Shown here: piece after piece, positions 1 to 10,930 of the stretch
Numbering within the stretch: position 1 is the first letter of the stretch
How the letters are laid out: each line of letters opens with the position of its first letter
Origin: Schistocephalus solidus
Lineage: Eukaryota > Platyhelminthes > Cestoda > Diphyllobothriidea > Diphyllobothriidae
Assembly: GCA_017591395.1 (NCBI GenBank)
Contig: WEDG01000799.1
Location: 62,001-126,000, forward strand
Direction of reading: 5' to 3'
DNA: 64,000 nt
Program-made: the position numbers and the translations under genes
The notes under the pieces: generated by a model
The model's input: only the letters and a program-made list of their open reading frames with translations
The model's database searches: none
Told to the model about the DNA's origin: nothing

Positions 1-685
1 AACTGAAAGCTGCAAGTGTGACGTCATAAAATAAGGCATTTATGATACATCTAGCTATATTTGAGTAACATTTTTTTATGTTTGTTATTTTCGTTCGAGG
101 GCTTGCATTCTCCCATTATTCCCATGCTGGGGTCCTCGAGGTCTTCGCTGCTTAACTTATTTGCACACCTTGGTGACACCGTGAGTATTCGCATAAGCTG
201 GACCTGGCGACCGTCATCCATGAGGTATATGAACGTTCTCCCTTGGTTCGAACCGCAATGGACCGAGGATGATCTGGACATTTATTTCCGCCTTTGAAAT
301 CCTCAACGGACTCTGCAATCAGCAAGGGAGAATCTGGCTGATTCATGTGACCTCCGAAATGCCCCCCGTTGGACCCCGTCCCAAGGGCGACAGTTTTTTT
401 CTCCTAAATATCACCGGGAGTTTTTCACTGTCTGCTCTTTTTTCAACTTTGTTCCACTATGTTGGCCTCGCCAACATATCGAGATACTATTTTTTGATAC
501 CACAACTCGCATGTACAAATAGGGAATTCAAAGGTGACTCACCTACATCTCCCTCAAATATACTGATACTGATATCTCAAACCTTAAAAATCGATATTCC
601 TTTGTTGTTTGCACCAATCAGCTGCAACCACGTACGTCAGCATTTATTGATTGGTTCTGATATCTTCCATTTATATATGCAGCAT
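1..685. other. Non-coding, no gene seen
   Basis: Mixed composition. An open stretch from 269 to 736 crosses into the SINE remnant and has no protein-like features. Confidence 0.5.
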
Positions 686-775
686 GACATGACCAAAATT
701 ACAAGGGAAACTGGAATGGCCATTTCTGGGTTATAAGCCGTAATAAGCCAACCATACCCAACCCTAGGTATTGCG
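686..775 (-). mobile_element. SINE body remnant
   Basis: About 90 bases match the reverse of the SINE middle: 'gaccaaaattacaagggaaactggaatggccatttctggg' followed by 'aagccaaccatacccaacc'. The hammerhead core is decayed (CUUAUUA for CUGAUGA) and neither head nor tail remains. Confidence 0.65.
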
Positions 776-3700
776 ATGCGATCAAATCGGAACAGCGCTA
801 CAATTTTTTAGCTTTGTTGATTTACCCTCAATTGCCTTAGCACAGGCCTGAATTAAATTCGCGTCCGGAAACAAAAAATTCGGGCTCGCACACACAATCA
901 CACAGCGGGAATAATGTATAGACGGGTATTAGCGATTCAGCGGTGTGTGCCTAGTCCTGCGTAAATAAATTTTCGACCCGCAGTGACAGGACATGACAGA
1001 CGGCGAAGGACCGATGCACTTCGGTTCGGCGAAATGCCTGGGGCGAGTGTGACAGACCTCATCTGCCGACCACGTGTGCGCGCACGTGCGCGTACGGCTC
1101 GAAATAGAGCCATAAAGAGCTCTCCTAACGCTTTGGCCACGTTAGGCCTAGCAAGCGGTCATCTGCGCGTGACATGGAAAGTTTAAGTCTGTCATCTGTG
1201 AAGTGCTCATTATAAGCAATTTTTCCAAAAGGTCAGGCGTCATTTTCCATGCATGGTGTGCTCTTATAAAGAAAAAACTTTAAAGACGGGACTGAAGACT
1301 GCTATTAAGCCATAGTTTATGGTTCACTTCGCACAAAATGTGACCACGCCTTCAAGCCTGATTAGGGGTTATTTCACGAAAAGAACGAAACCCAAGAATT
1401 TCACATCCTTGTTTTCTCTATTCGAAGCCTAAAAGAAAGCCAAGCCTTATTCATTACGTAACTGTGGGTAACCGTTCGAACCTCGATACTAAGGATGTGT
1501 ACAGTGACTGCAGGGCATGACGGATGCAGGACGATGGTTTGCGCGTGAAATAGTTTATAATGATACGAGATTTGCGCAGCATCTTCCACACTGCTTCTAC
1601 ATCAGCCGTCTCGGTCCTGTGGCAAGAAACACTCAGGGCATCTGGAGGCAGCCTGGGTAGCCAAAGCGAAAGAGCCCTTCTACGCGTGCCACCTATAATT
1701 TTGTTCTATACAAGAATGTTGAGACAGGGAAATGCCCTTTACCACTGACGTCAGCACCATGCCTACCGGAATCCTCCGGTTCGCCTACGTGAATATTAAC
1801 TACACCTTCGTCGATACCATTATTTATGCGTGGGTTTTGTCAATGAAACCGATAAAGTTTCCAAGTGTGGCGCGATGTAACCTGCCTATAATGGTTAGGC
1901 GGTCGAAAGCGAAGATGTACTCTATGCGCCCCATGAGGCAGGGAGTAGACGCCACACCGAGGAAGCATGTGCTTTTCCATCTCCACCTAACACTGGTTGC
2001 GCGCTCGGGCGCAACGGCTGACATGGCGTAGCAGCTAGTCTGCGCGGGCCACGCAGGCTCTCTTTTCCCAGCGCGATGTACCAGATTTCGGCAAACTTTG
2101 GAGGGAATGCCATAGCAGTCGCATGGAGAAGCAGTCCTCAATCCCAAAGCCTAGTAGCCCTAGGGTGGACCTACTCCAATCAACTTTGAGGGCAACGCAG
2201 AAATATTCTCGTTGAAGGCACTGTGACGCATTCCTCACATTCCCGCTTATGACGCTACGCTCATGGCTTTAACATTCTTCCAATCGGTTCTCCAAACATT
2301 TTGTACAGAAGTGCCCGCAGCTTCTTCCCTCTACTCGGGACTCAGCCTTGTGGTCACCATGACTGGGGTCCCCCTACGGACTTAAGCTGCCGAGACAGCC
2401 CCACTTATGTGCGCAGTACTGACCGCGAGGAACCATATGGTTCGTTAGTTTTAAACCTTGTAAGTCACGAGTTTTATAGCGAAAATTCACTGCAAATACC
2501 TTTCCCAAAAAAAAACGCGTGTTTCTGGTGGTTTGAATTGGCTGTGAGAACAGTAATTATTCGTGAAAACTATGGAGGCCCATGAAACGTCCAACTTCTA
2601 ATCTGCCATCTCGAGGCACTGAAATGCTATTTTTTTTTCTAGTGATGCTCCGCAAGTCAACAATATATTCCTGGTAAGGCTAATCATGCATGTTCTTTTG
2701 ATTCACGTCCAAAGCACAAGAGCACTCTTTGTAGTCTTTAGTTGTCAAATGATTTGCTTAAGTCATCAGTAGGTCAATTTTTATCGGACACTGACTCATT
2801 AGCAGCGTTGAAAAATGAGATGTTAACTCCATAAATGGCCTTTCTTTCGAAAACGTAAATCATCTCGTAAGTTATCAATGAAACCTTTCCCTCGTTTTTC
2901 AGAAGAACCAAGTTTTACCATAAAAATTAAACAGCCAATAGATAACTAAAACATTTATATCTCACAAAACTTCAAAAACAATAACCTAAAGGAGTACAGT
3001 TAGGTAAGGGACCATTTTTATCCGGTTGGAGGGGATGATTGTAACTGCTAAAAATATCCAAATATTCTATTTTGTTCTTTTTAGGGATTTCCTATGAAAT
3101 GCAAAAGTAGTAAATGAATTGAAATTTGTAAGTAAAAGTTAAATTTTAATCAATGAAGCATGATTGTGTTGCCAGCAAGACCTCTTTTCACGGCTTTACA
3201 AAAGAATCAATAGCATTTGCGTAAAATCCACATATTTGACTTCATGTGCTCTTCAGCTTCTAATAAGCGTGATCCTGCGTTTGAAATTATCTGTTGCACC
3301 GACTGAGTTCAAGTTGTCTAAAAACGCGATAACAAGTCGTTCATGGTGTGCTTTCATGCTATACCAACTAGTCACTAAAGCCGAACTTATCGAGCGACGT
3401 ATGTTCTGAAGGTCAAGTGCGGGCACCAGCAACCGAAAAACGCCACTTAAGGCTGAACCAAGACCGGTATTTCATAGACGAGAACCGAATACTTATTATG
3501 TAAAATAATTAAGCAGGTCAGAGATGGTTATTGTTAAAGACGCATTTTTGCAGTTTAAGCATAAGTTTGCAATCATCTCAACAGGTACGCAATATAACAG
3601 CAAGTCAGGATTTAGGCAGGATTCCATGGCCGAAAGAATGAGGTCGCTTAATCCTGATCACGTTTTCTGTCCAACTTTCGATGCTGAGAATTTGCAGGGA

Positions 3701-5634
3701 CGATTCTAAATAAACCATGGAAAGGTAAAAGTGCCACGTTTGAGTCTTCCTACACACGAATTTCACTGAAAGAATGTAGGATTGGGTCATTTTATGCGAC
3801 CAATGCAATTCCTAATGACGTCTAGTTTAGAGCTGCTTAAAGTGATGAACGTGCGCACAGTACGCTGTCCTGCCATGCTTGTGATTTACAGTGACTTTAA
3901 ACTGAGTCTAAAAATCCATGTTATTCAATTTTTTCCGCAAACGACTTTTGCGCGTTTCCATTGCCGCCTAGAACGTGAAATTAACGGATAAAGTTTGGCA
4001 AATGATGAATATTTTGAGGTTTCATAAGATATGACGGTTTAAAAATTCCTCAAATATTAATACACGGCGATTAGTGTGCCCTAAATGAGGCGTTGAACTA
4101 AATTCCATGAGGGGTATCTATTCCCGTATTCTTAACCTGACGTTAGGACTCTGGCACTAATGTTAACTCTTACTATTACCTCGATTTTAACCCTAACTTT
4201 TATTAAACTCTTAGGAAATCCCCCGAACATCAAGGTAAAACCGCATGCAACATGGGGTTTCTGATTTAAAAATCGACTTAAACGAAGAGTCGACCTTTGA
4301 GTAACCAGTTTCAAGAGAAATGAAGTAAGAGATATACTTGTAGCCTGTTAATTATATGCTAAATGTTCTGTTTCATACCTGCATCCCCATTTTCAGTTTA
4401 TTGGTTTACGCGTATGAAAACGTTTGACGTTCTCGATTGACTAGGTTCTACGCTATTCACTTAACCACCATTGAACATCTTCTAGGTCAAACAGAGTTGT
4501 CCCGGATATAGAAAGCTAATCACAATTTAAACTTAAAATTCTACCTGATATCCCGTTTCGGAGAAGTTGAAGTAACCGAATCTCCTAAAAAATTCCCTTA
4601 ATTCTCTGAATTACAGCCTGGAACCCTTTCTTATTCATATTTGAGCGAGTTACTTTGCAACTCACGTTAAATATTTCCTGGTAGGCCTCTAGGTACCACG
4701 GTATGGATACCGGAATGGATGCAGCATAGCATGAACTCGTTCAAATTTGCCATACTTGTGAAGCGCGGGCCACATTTGACTGAAAATTCGTGAATGCCAA
4801 GGAAATTAAACGTGGATGAAATGTCCCAACATTTCACAAAGACCAAATTATACAATCTACGATAAAAAATCTACGATAATCGGAGCATAAGACCTTTGTA
4901 TGGCTAACTGCTAATGGAAACCAGGTCCTAAATTTCCTTTTCAGTCTACCTTATCTTTGTCAGCATTCATCTTCTTTATATTTACTGCCAATAAGTGATT
5001 TTTATGAAAGGTTGAACAGAAATCAGAAATTCGGTTGGGATTATGAGGAAATAATTAGGTAGGTTTGTAATATTTTTTATCTTGAAGCATGTTTCAAGAT
5101 ATTTCAGACAAAAAAGTCTGGCGCCTTTTAAATGTTGCAAGACAAGCGGAATCAAAAATTTTCTTACTCGCAATAACTCGATAGCAACTCACATATTCAA
5201 ATTACATACTCAAAGAAAGGTGATATTTACATTTAATAAACGTTTTCTACTTTGAAAATCATTTTGAATCCGATATGCTCCAGCATTCGAGTTAAAGGTT
5301 TGCAGTTATCAAAATGTCCGTGCTTTCCCGCATGCCATTAAGAAGGCATCACAGAGTGCTATTACATGTTTTAAAATGAAAATGGGCAATGCTGTAACCT
5401 CCAAGCGGGTCTTACTAAACGAAGCGATATAATATGAGTGGAATTGTACGGTCTTAAGAAAACTGATTTTCAAAACCGAAATGTGGCCATTCGTCGAGGT
5501 AGCACTTTGAAAATGACAAAATTGGCTTCTTGCTTTTGCTATAAGTTTACAAGATGAATTTGAATTTCTAAGGCCATCGAAAAACAATAGAAAATTTAAT
5601 AGTATTTATGTAGGCCTTTTTAACTGATTGACGT
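776..5634. other. Non-coding, no gene seen
   Basis: AT-rich after about 2500, moderately GC-rich at 900-2450. Apart from the alternating tract at 1071, no exon with splice sites, RNA gene or clear repeat was recognised. The GC-richer part may be an old unclassified element. Confidence 0.5.
1071..1096. other. 26-bp alternating pyrimidine-purine tract
   Basis: Every step alternates pyrimidine and purine, with many CG and CA/TG steps (CACGTGTGCGCGCACGTGCG, then CGTACG). Such tracts favour the Z-DNA conformation. It includes two CACGTG E-box cores. Confidence 0.8.
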
Positions 5635-5795
5635 TTTTACACAAGCCTCAAAAACCTGCCCTAAAACGGCGACATCCTGGTGTATCTAAAGTCTCCTGGG
5701 GTCGTGCCACACGATGATGTATATTACGAACCCACTGAAGTAATCTCTGCTGGCAAAAACGCAATTCGGAATTTCGGTTAACATTTCATGCAATT
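5635..5795. repeat. R1 dispersed repeat, copy a
   Basis: 'cggcgacatcctggtgtatc', 'tcgtgccacacgatgatg', 'aagtaatctctgctggcaaaa' and 'aatttcggttaacatttc' define a decayed interspersed repeat. The nearest relative is the copy at 28090-28260. Confidence 0.6.
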
Positions 5796-6539
5796 GATCA
5801 GTCAGGCAAGTCCTTTGTCCATACGCTATGATTTGCCGTGTCCTTCGGCCTTTTTAAAAAAACCTATATGGAAAGGTATACCATATCGAATTCTACAAGT
5901 TAAGGAAGTATATATTTTAAAATGTGCTTCACTAACATATCGCAACGCGAAGGATCAAGTTTATGGGCGCCAAACAACCGTTGCTTCTTTTCCTGCAAGA
6001 AAGGAATTTGAGGATAAATGTTGAAAGGTATTCCCCCTCGGCCACTTGCGGGTTCCATCAGATTGATAAATTACTTCGCCAAAAAACCAATTTCTTCTGT
6101 TGCGCCTGTAGAAATTGACCGAGAATTTACATATTTTGAGCCCTTTTATGGAGAGAGACGAAAACGGTTTTTACTAGTACTCTTCACAGAATGGTTCAGA
6201 CAACTTTGTTAAAATGGCAGTGAAGTCAGTTGCCTAATTTGGTGCTGGTGTGGACAAATCGACTGCACCAGGTAAAAGGGAAGACAAATCTGTACACGAA
6301 TAACCAAGCACGCAGCATCAAAGCGAGGAGGAGTAACGCTGGCGCTCTATTCGCAACTCCGTTGAGGAGGCTCGGTCAGACCGTCAAGGGAGAAGAGGCC
6401 GCAGTTGTTGCGAGTCTGTGAACTGCGGGCTGTTTCAGTACTGGATCTCCGTTCTGCAGTTCATCAGCAAACGTACTGATCACCCGCCCCGTATTTATTT
6501 CGTGACTTTGATAAGACAGAGTATAAGTAGTCTCGGGGC
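5796..6539. other. Non-coding, no feature recognised
   Basis: Short open stretches only, with no family resemblance and no splice-site pair. Confidence 0.45.
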
Positions 6540-7115
6540 AGTGTGTGATGCGCCCACTTCCGGATCATGCAACTGACCGCCTCGGCCGGTGGTTTGACTG
6601 TGGGGGTGGGGAAGAGAGCGAGGTATATCGCTCGGCCCATGTTCCTTAACATAAACAATCTGACGCGCTTGAAACTATCTCGGTGCGCTAAAAGCCGTGG
6701 CTTTGAAGATTGCCGACTGACGGGATAACTCGGACCGCGTGGTCAGTCCAGTGTGTGTTTTGTGTGGAATGGCTGACTGGGAGACTGAGAGTCAGGCTGC
6801 AATGGCTCCTTCTTAATTTGGCCTTTATGGCCCTTCCACTCAGTGGAATCAGAGCTAAATGTGTAAGTACACCCATGGGTGGCTCCGGCCGCGCCAGCGA
6901 CCTGCATCTTCGTCCGCCTCCGGTCTTCTTGACTACATCATGACACCGGGCTCAGGTGGAGGGGGGCAAGAAAGAATGCGGTAGCTGCAGTGCAAGTCTA
7001 CTATCAATTAAGACTTAATCACGCGCAAGCCACCGTATGGGCATCATCCTTCTGTGGAGCATATGGTGGGCATCGTCGGACTAGGACGGTCGAACTGTCG
7101 TGTCGTGGCCTGCTT
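6540..7115. repeat. R2 repeat, copy 1
   Basis: A GC-richer ~570-base unit shared with 8735-9265. Common blocks include 'ggctttgaagattgccgactgacgggataactcgg', 'ggctgactgggagactgagagtcaggc', 'ggtcttcttgactacatcatgacacc', 'agaatgcggtagctgcag' and 'catcgtcggactaggacggtcg'. No conserved reading frame spans both copies, so it is probably a non-coding element or a decayed transposon end. Confidence 0.82.
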
Positions 7116-8734
7116 TCAGAAACAAAATCCATTAAACACCTTTCACTTGCTGGAATCCTATATTAAACACCTAGTAAGATCTCTTAAAACGGAGTGAGTG
7201 CCCAATCTCTTGAAACGTTAATTGAAACTTGTGAATTTTTAGTTCATTAGAAAAGGATACATCATTGAGGTTTAAATATCGATCATCTTAGGGCTAAATC
7301 CTATAAGGGTTAAGATACTTCACGATACCGGCTTTGGAATACAATTCTTGTCGGTCAACTGCAAAAAACACGCTTATATGATGTGTTTGAGATTATAAAA
7401 TCTATCTTAATTTCAAACTTACAACACTGGGGAGACATAAAATCACAAATTTAGTAGTGAATTAGTTTTCTTTTTTTCATTTATGACGATTGAATGCAAA
7501 GGCTCGCGTCCCAGAAGATTGCACGTCAGTGGCGCAGTCTGTTAGAGCACCCGATCAACCTTTTTATTATGCTGAGCTTTCACGCTCCACGGATGGGAAC
7601 TCAAACAATCAATGTAGCGTTTTGATGCTGGCGTACAGAGCATTGCGCAGTCACGTCCAGACTTGCGTCAGTGATCATTCATTGGTTTGTTTCCCCTATA
7701 AGTGTCGCCTTTTTTGTTGTTGCTGCTATCTCTGACTCCGGCAGGAGCTTGAAAGCAAAGACTAATAAACTAATCGTTCTGATGCTCAAACAGATTTCAC
7801 CTTTCATCCAGTTGAATATTTTGTATTCACTGTATTTAAAAAGACGTTTGCCTCTAATATTATAATAAAACTTAATATTTCTATTTACAGGTTATTCATT
7901 TATTAGATCTCTAGTTCAATCACGCAACACGGAAGCATGAACCGTCTTAGGATACCTGGTTGCGGTCGCCAAAAGATCTTCGATACACGCATTTTTTTAA
8001 ATATTAATCTTCATCCTGTTATAAATGTGCCCACTGCAAAGCAAAACTTATAAAATGCTTTCTCGAGGAAAATGACCCAGTAATGGCATAATCGAATATA
8101 AGGTGAAAACTGCAAAATATCTAGTTTCAGCTTCAAATACCTTTTTGGGAAACCGACACTTAATCATCCTTCAAATAACAAAATGTTAAAAAATTCAAGT
8201 CTATATTAATTCTATGAAGAAAACGAAATGACTTTATTTACTCATTGGAAAAATTTTCAACGCATACTCTTCAGAGGAGGGGAGGGATTTAAGAGACGCA
8301 GTATGACGTAGGTAAAACCTGTTTACGACCAGTTTATTGCCTAGCATTATATTACCCTTATATGCTTAACAAGGAAGTCACGAATCCCGATCAATAATCA
8401 TTCTGTTTTTAGTGAGCGATTTCCTTATAAATTAATATGCGAAATCGAAAATCATTATTTAAGGCCAGACTTCTTAGTTTCGGTTTCCACCAACTGCCGT
8501 GGAATAACCGCGCTATATTCTCATTCTGACAAGATGTTCACTAAAGTTGAAAAATCTCACTTAAGGTTTGTATTGAACCGGAAAAGGTATAAGCCGAAAA
8601 AAAATAATCCGAGTCCATACAGTAATTTCCGTGGAAATTAGGAGGCATACTATTGAAAACCTGGAGTGCCCATATAGCAGAAAGCACATGTGGAAATATA
8701 CTCGTTCCGGTGTGCCAATCAGTCAACTAATGCG
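7116..8734. other. Non-coding apart from solo PLE terminus
   Basis: An A-box-like phrase, 'gtggcgcagtctgttagagc', at 7530 suggests another tRNA-derived remnant, but no B box follows at the right distance. The rest is AT-rich with nothing recognisable. Confidence 0.45.
7660..7785 (+). mobile_element. Solo PLE-type terminus
   Basis: 'gcgtcagtgatcattcattgg', 'tgttgctgctatctctgac' and 'gcttgaaagcaaagactaat' match, with drift, the PLE D terminus at 50520-50650 and the copy at 10455-10580. There is a deletion where stem II of the hammerhead-like fold should begin. No PLE coding sequence is nearby. Confidence 0.55.
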
Positions 8735-9265
8735 CGTTTGCGCCCATTCAGCGGACCAGTTCACTGACCGGCTTGGACGGTGGCTGGGGCCTGGGAATAG
8801 ATGTTGAGGGCTCAGCGCATTTTCCTCTCTCTATAAACAAGCTAACATCTGTGGCTTGGAATGTTGCCATCTGACGTGATAACTTGGACCGCGCGGTCAG
8901 CCCAAAGTTTGCTTTTGTGTGCAGTGGCTGACTGGTGGACTAAGAGTCAGGCCACAACTACTCCTTCTATTGTGACCTTTAGGGTACTTCCACTGAGATA
9001 TGATCTGAACCAGGTGTAACGGCACGCTTCGGGCGGCTTCGGCTGCACCAGCAAACTGTGCCATCTCTCGCCTCTGGTCTTCTTGACTTTGTCATGACAC
9101 CGTCTCATTTGGGAGAGGAGAAGAGAATGCGGTAGCCGCAGCCCACGTCTAATATCACGTAAAACTAATCCAAGTGCAATTCACCGTCCCTGCATCACCA
9201 TGCTGTGGAGCATAGGATGGATATCGTCGGACTACGACGGTCGAAATGACGGTTTGGACACAGTG
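8735..9265. repeat. R2 repeat, copy 2
   Basis: Same strand as copy 1 and about 2.2 kb away, with roughly 70-80% identity by eye: 'ggcttggaatgttgccatc', 'gactggtggactaagagtcagg', 'ggtcttcttgactttgtcatgacacc' and 'catcgtcggactacgacggtcg'. The 5' part near 8750-8830 is more diverged. Confidence 0.82.
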
Positions 9266-10177
9266 GCTGGCAACCTGTCTGTGCGTGTGACAAACGGCCT
9301 GGCCCCAGCAAAACAGACCAGTTTTCTCAAGAAATTAAAAGTTTTAATTTCAACTCTTGATTTGATACACGAAAGAACAAGTTAAACGCCGGAGATCCAT
9401 TGATGAACCAAACCCCTAGCAGCTCGGTAATGCAGCGATAGGATATCAACGAAACACGTGTCCGGCTATTACCGGACCTGCCGACATAGTGCATATTTTT
9501 TTACATATACTGCTGACTGCCTGTTGGCAGTTTAATAGATATTGCGTGGTTATTCCGCTGGGACTGATAGAATTCGGCTCAATTATTCATATCAACTTTT
9601 TATCTTTGCCTAAAAACGTTAGTTCAGACTAAAAGGCGCCCAGTTAACAACTCATTTCAGAGGAAACCAAACAGCAGTACATTTCTCAAAGGAATATTAA
9701 CCTGAAAGCCCACGAAGAGCAACGGGGTACCCAAGGGTGAACCAAAACCCTCTTAGACCGCAAAATCGGCAAAAGACGTGCGTCTGGGGTTTATAGTTAA
9801 TGTCAGTTCTGGAAGTTAATCCATGATGTTTGGGTTTGTAACGCAAAGCAACTTTGGAAGCACAAAGTAGCACAAAATTAGATTCGCTTTCATCATTTAG
9901 ACACGCCCTTGGACTAATAAATACCGAAACGGCATCAACCTATTGCTGATAAGTGCAAACCACGCCTTATTTCGAATAGGAGAGTGGTCTATCCGTGGAA
10001 GGGGGGAAGCACCTCTCTCCGGTGTCTTGCCAGTTAAAATACAACTGTGTTTTATCATGTTTTTCAAATTTTCCAGTCAGCTTGCAATTACATTGAAGCC
10101 AAATTTCGAAAAGTTCGATAAGGATTTTGTTTGATTTGCTGGGCACCCATAGTGGGCTGTCCAATATTTAGATATTG
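9266..10177. other. Non-coding, no feature recognised
   Basis: No conserved reading frame or repeat was identified. Confidence 0.45.
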
Positions 10178-10345
10178 GAGTACCGACAAAGATAAGATAG
10201 ACCGAAATGGCCATTTCTGGCTAATCAACCCTCATAATTCATTCATTCCCAATGTCAAGTGTGGACCACATGGGATTCAAACACGAGATATTTTGTCATT
10301 GAGCAAAATGTCCTACTCATGAGCCAATTGTCCTGTCGGTCGTAA
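10178..10345 (-). mobile_element. SINE remnant, head and middle
   Basis: It contains 'gtaccgacaaagataagatagaccgaaatggccatttctggc', then a drifted head with 'tgggattcaaacacgagat' (reverse B box) and ends 'ctgtcggtcgtaa' matching the leader. The tail is absent and the hammerhead core is lost. Confidence 0.72.
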
Positions 10346-10454
10346 TAATTGATATTAGTTATGCTGGACTGGCGCCCATTGACCAAGTTTCGGGATCTGT
10401 TTGTCCCGTTGTGCTCGTAAGTTCTTTAGTGATCGGCACTCAATCGTAATTAAT

Positions 10455-10580
10455 ATCACAGCCAGATATGCTTCAGTGATCATTGATTAGTTTTCCGCAT
10501 ATAGGTTTCACCATTTTGTTGCTAATGCTATCTCTGACGAGGGACTCCTACAGGATTTTAAAGCTCAGAATAATAAACGA
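10455..10580 (+). mobile_element. Solo PLE-type terminus with CTGACGA core
   Basis: 'cttcagtgatcattgattag', 'gctaatgctatctctgacga' and 'gggactcctacaggatttt' preserve the layout of a PLE terminus. CUGACGA is intact and GGGACUCC can pair with GGAUUUU through wobbles, but GAAA is changed to UAAA. The same terminus type lies 2.8 kb to the left. Confidence 0.55.
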
Positions 10581-10689
10581 AATTTTCCGGTGCTCGAAAC
10601 CTTCTCAGTTGCTAATGGAATTGTCTGGGACTCGAACCTTCGCATTCATAATTAATATCCTGGAGCACAACTGACAGGACAAATGCATC

Positions 10690-10930
10690 CACCGGTTTAT
10701 CAGTAGAAAGATCGGCTGAATGACCAGATATCGCGTGTCCAAATCCCAGGTGCTCCACGTTTGGTATCGGGTATGGTTGGCTGATGATTTCTAATAGAAC
10801 CGAAACAGACATTCCGCTCTCCCTTGTCTTTGTCAGTATGCAATTATCTGCATATTTTATCAGTCGCCTTGTGCCCCAAGGCCCAACAGGACCAGCATGT
10901 CCCGTAACCTGATCGGCTGGTATCACTCCA
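10690..10930 (+). mobile_element. Divergent SINE copy, plus strand
   Basis: The head is recognisable from 'ccaaatcccaggtgctccac'. The hammerhead region keeps GGTTGG, CTGATGA and GAAA with a substituted stem II (UUCU/AGAA), followed by 'cattccgctctcccttgtctttgtcag'. The tail differs from the tandem copies and ends 'cagcatgtcccgtaacctgatcggctgg', a variant also seen at 45.8 kb, so there are at least two SINE subfamilies. Confidence 0.7.
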
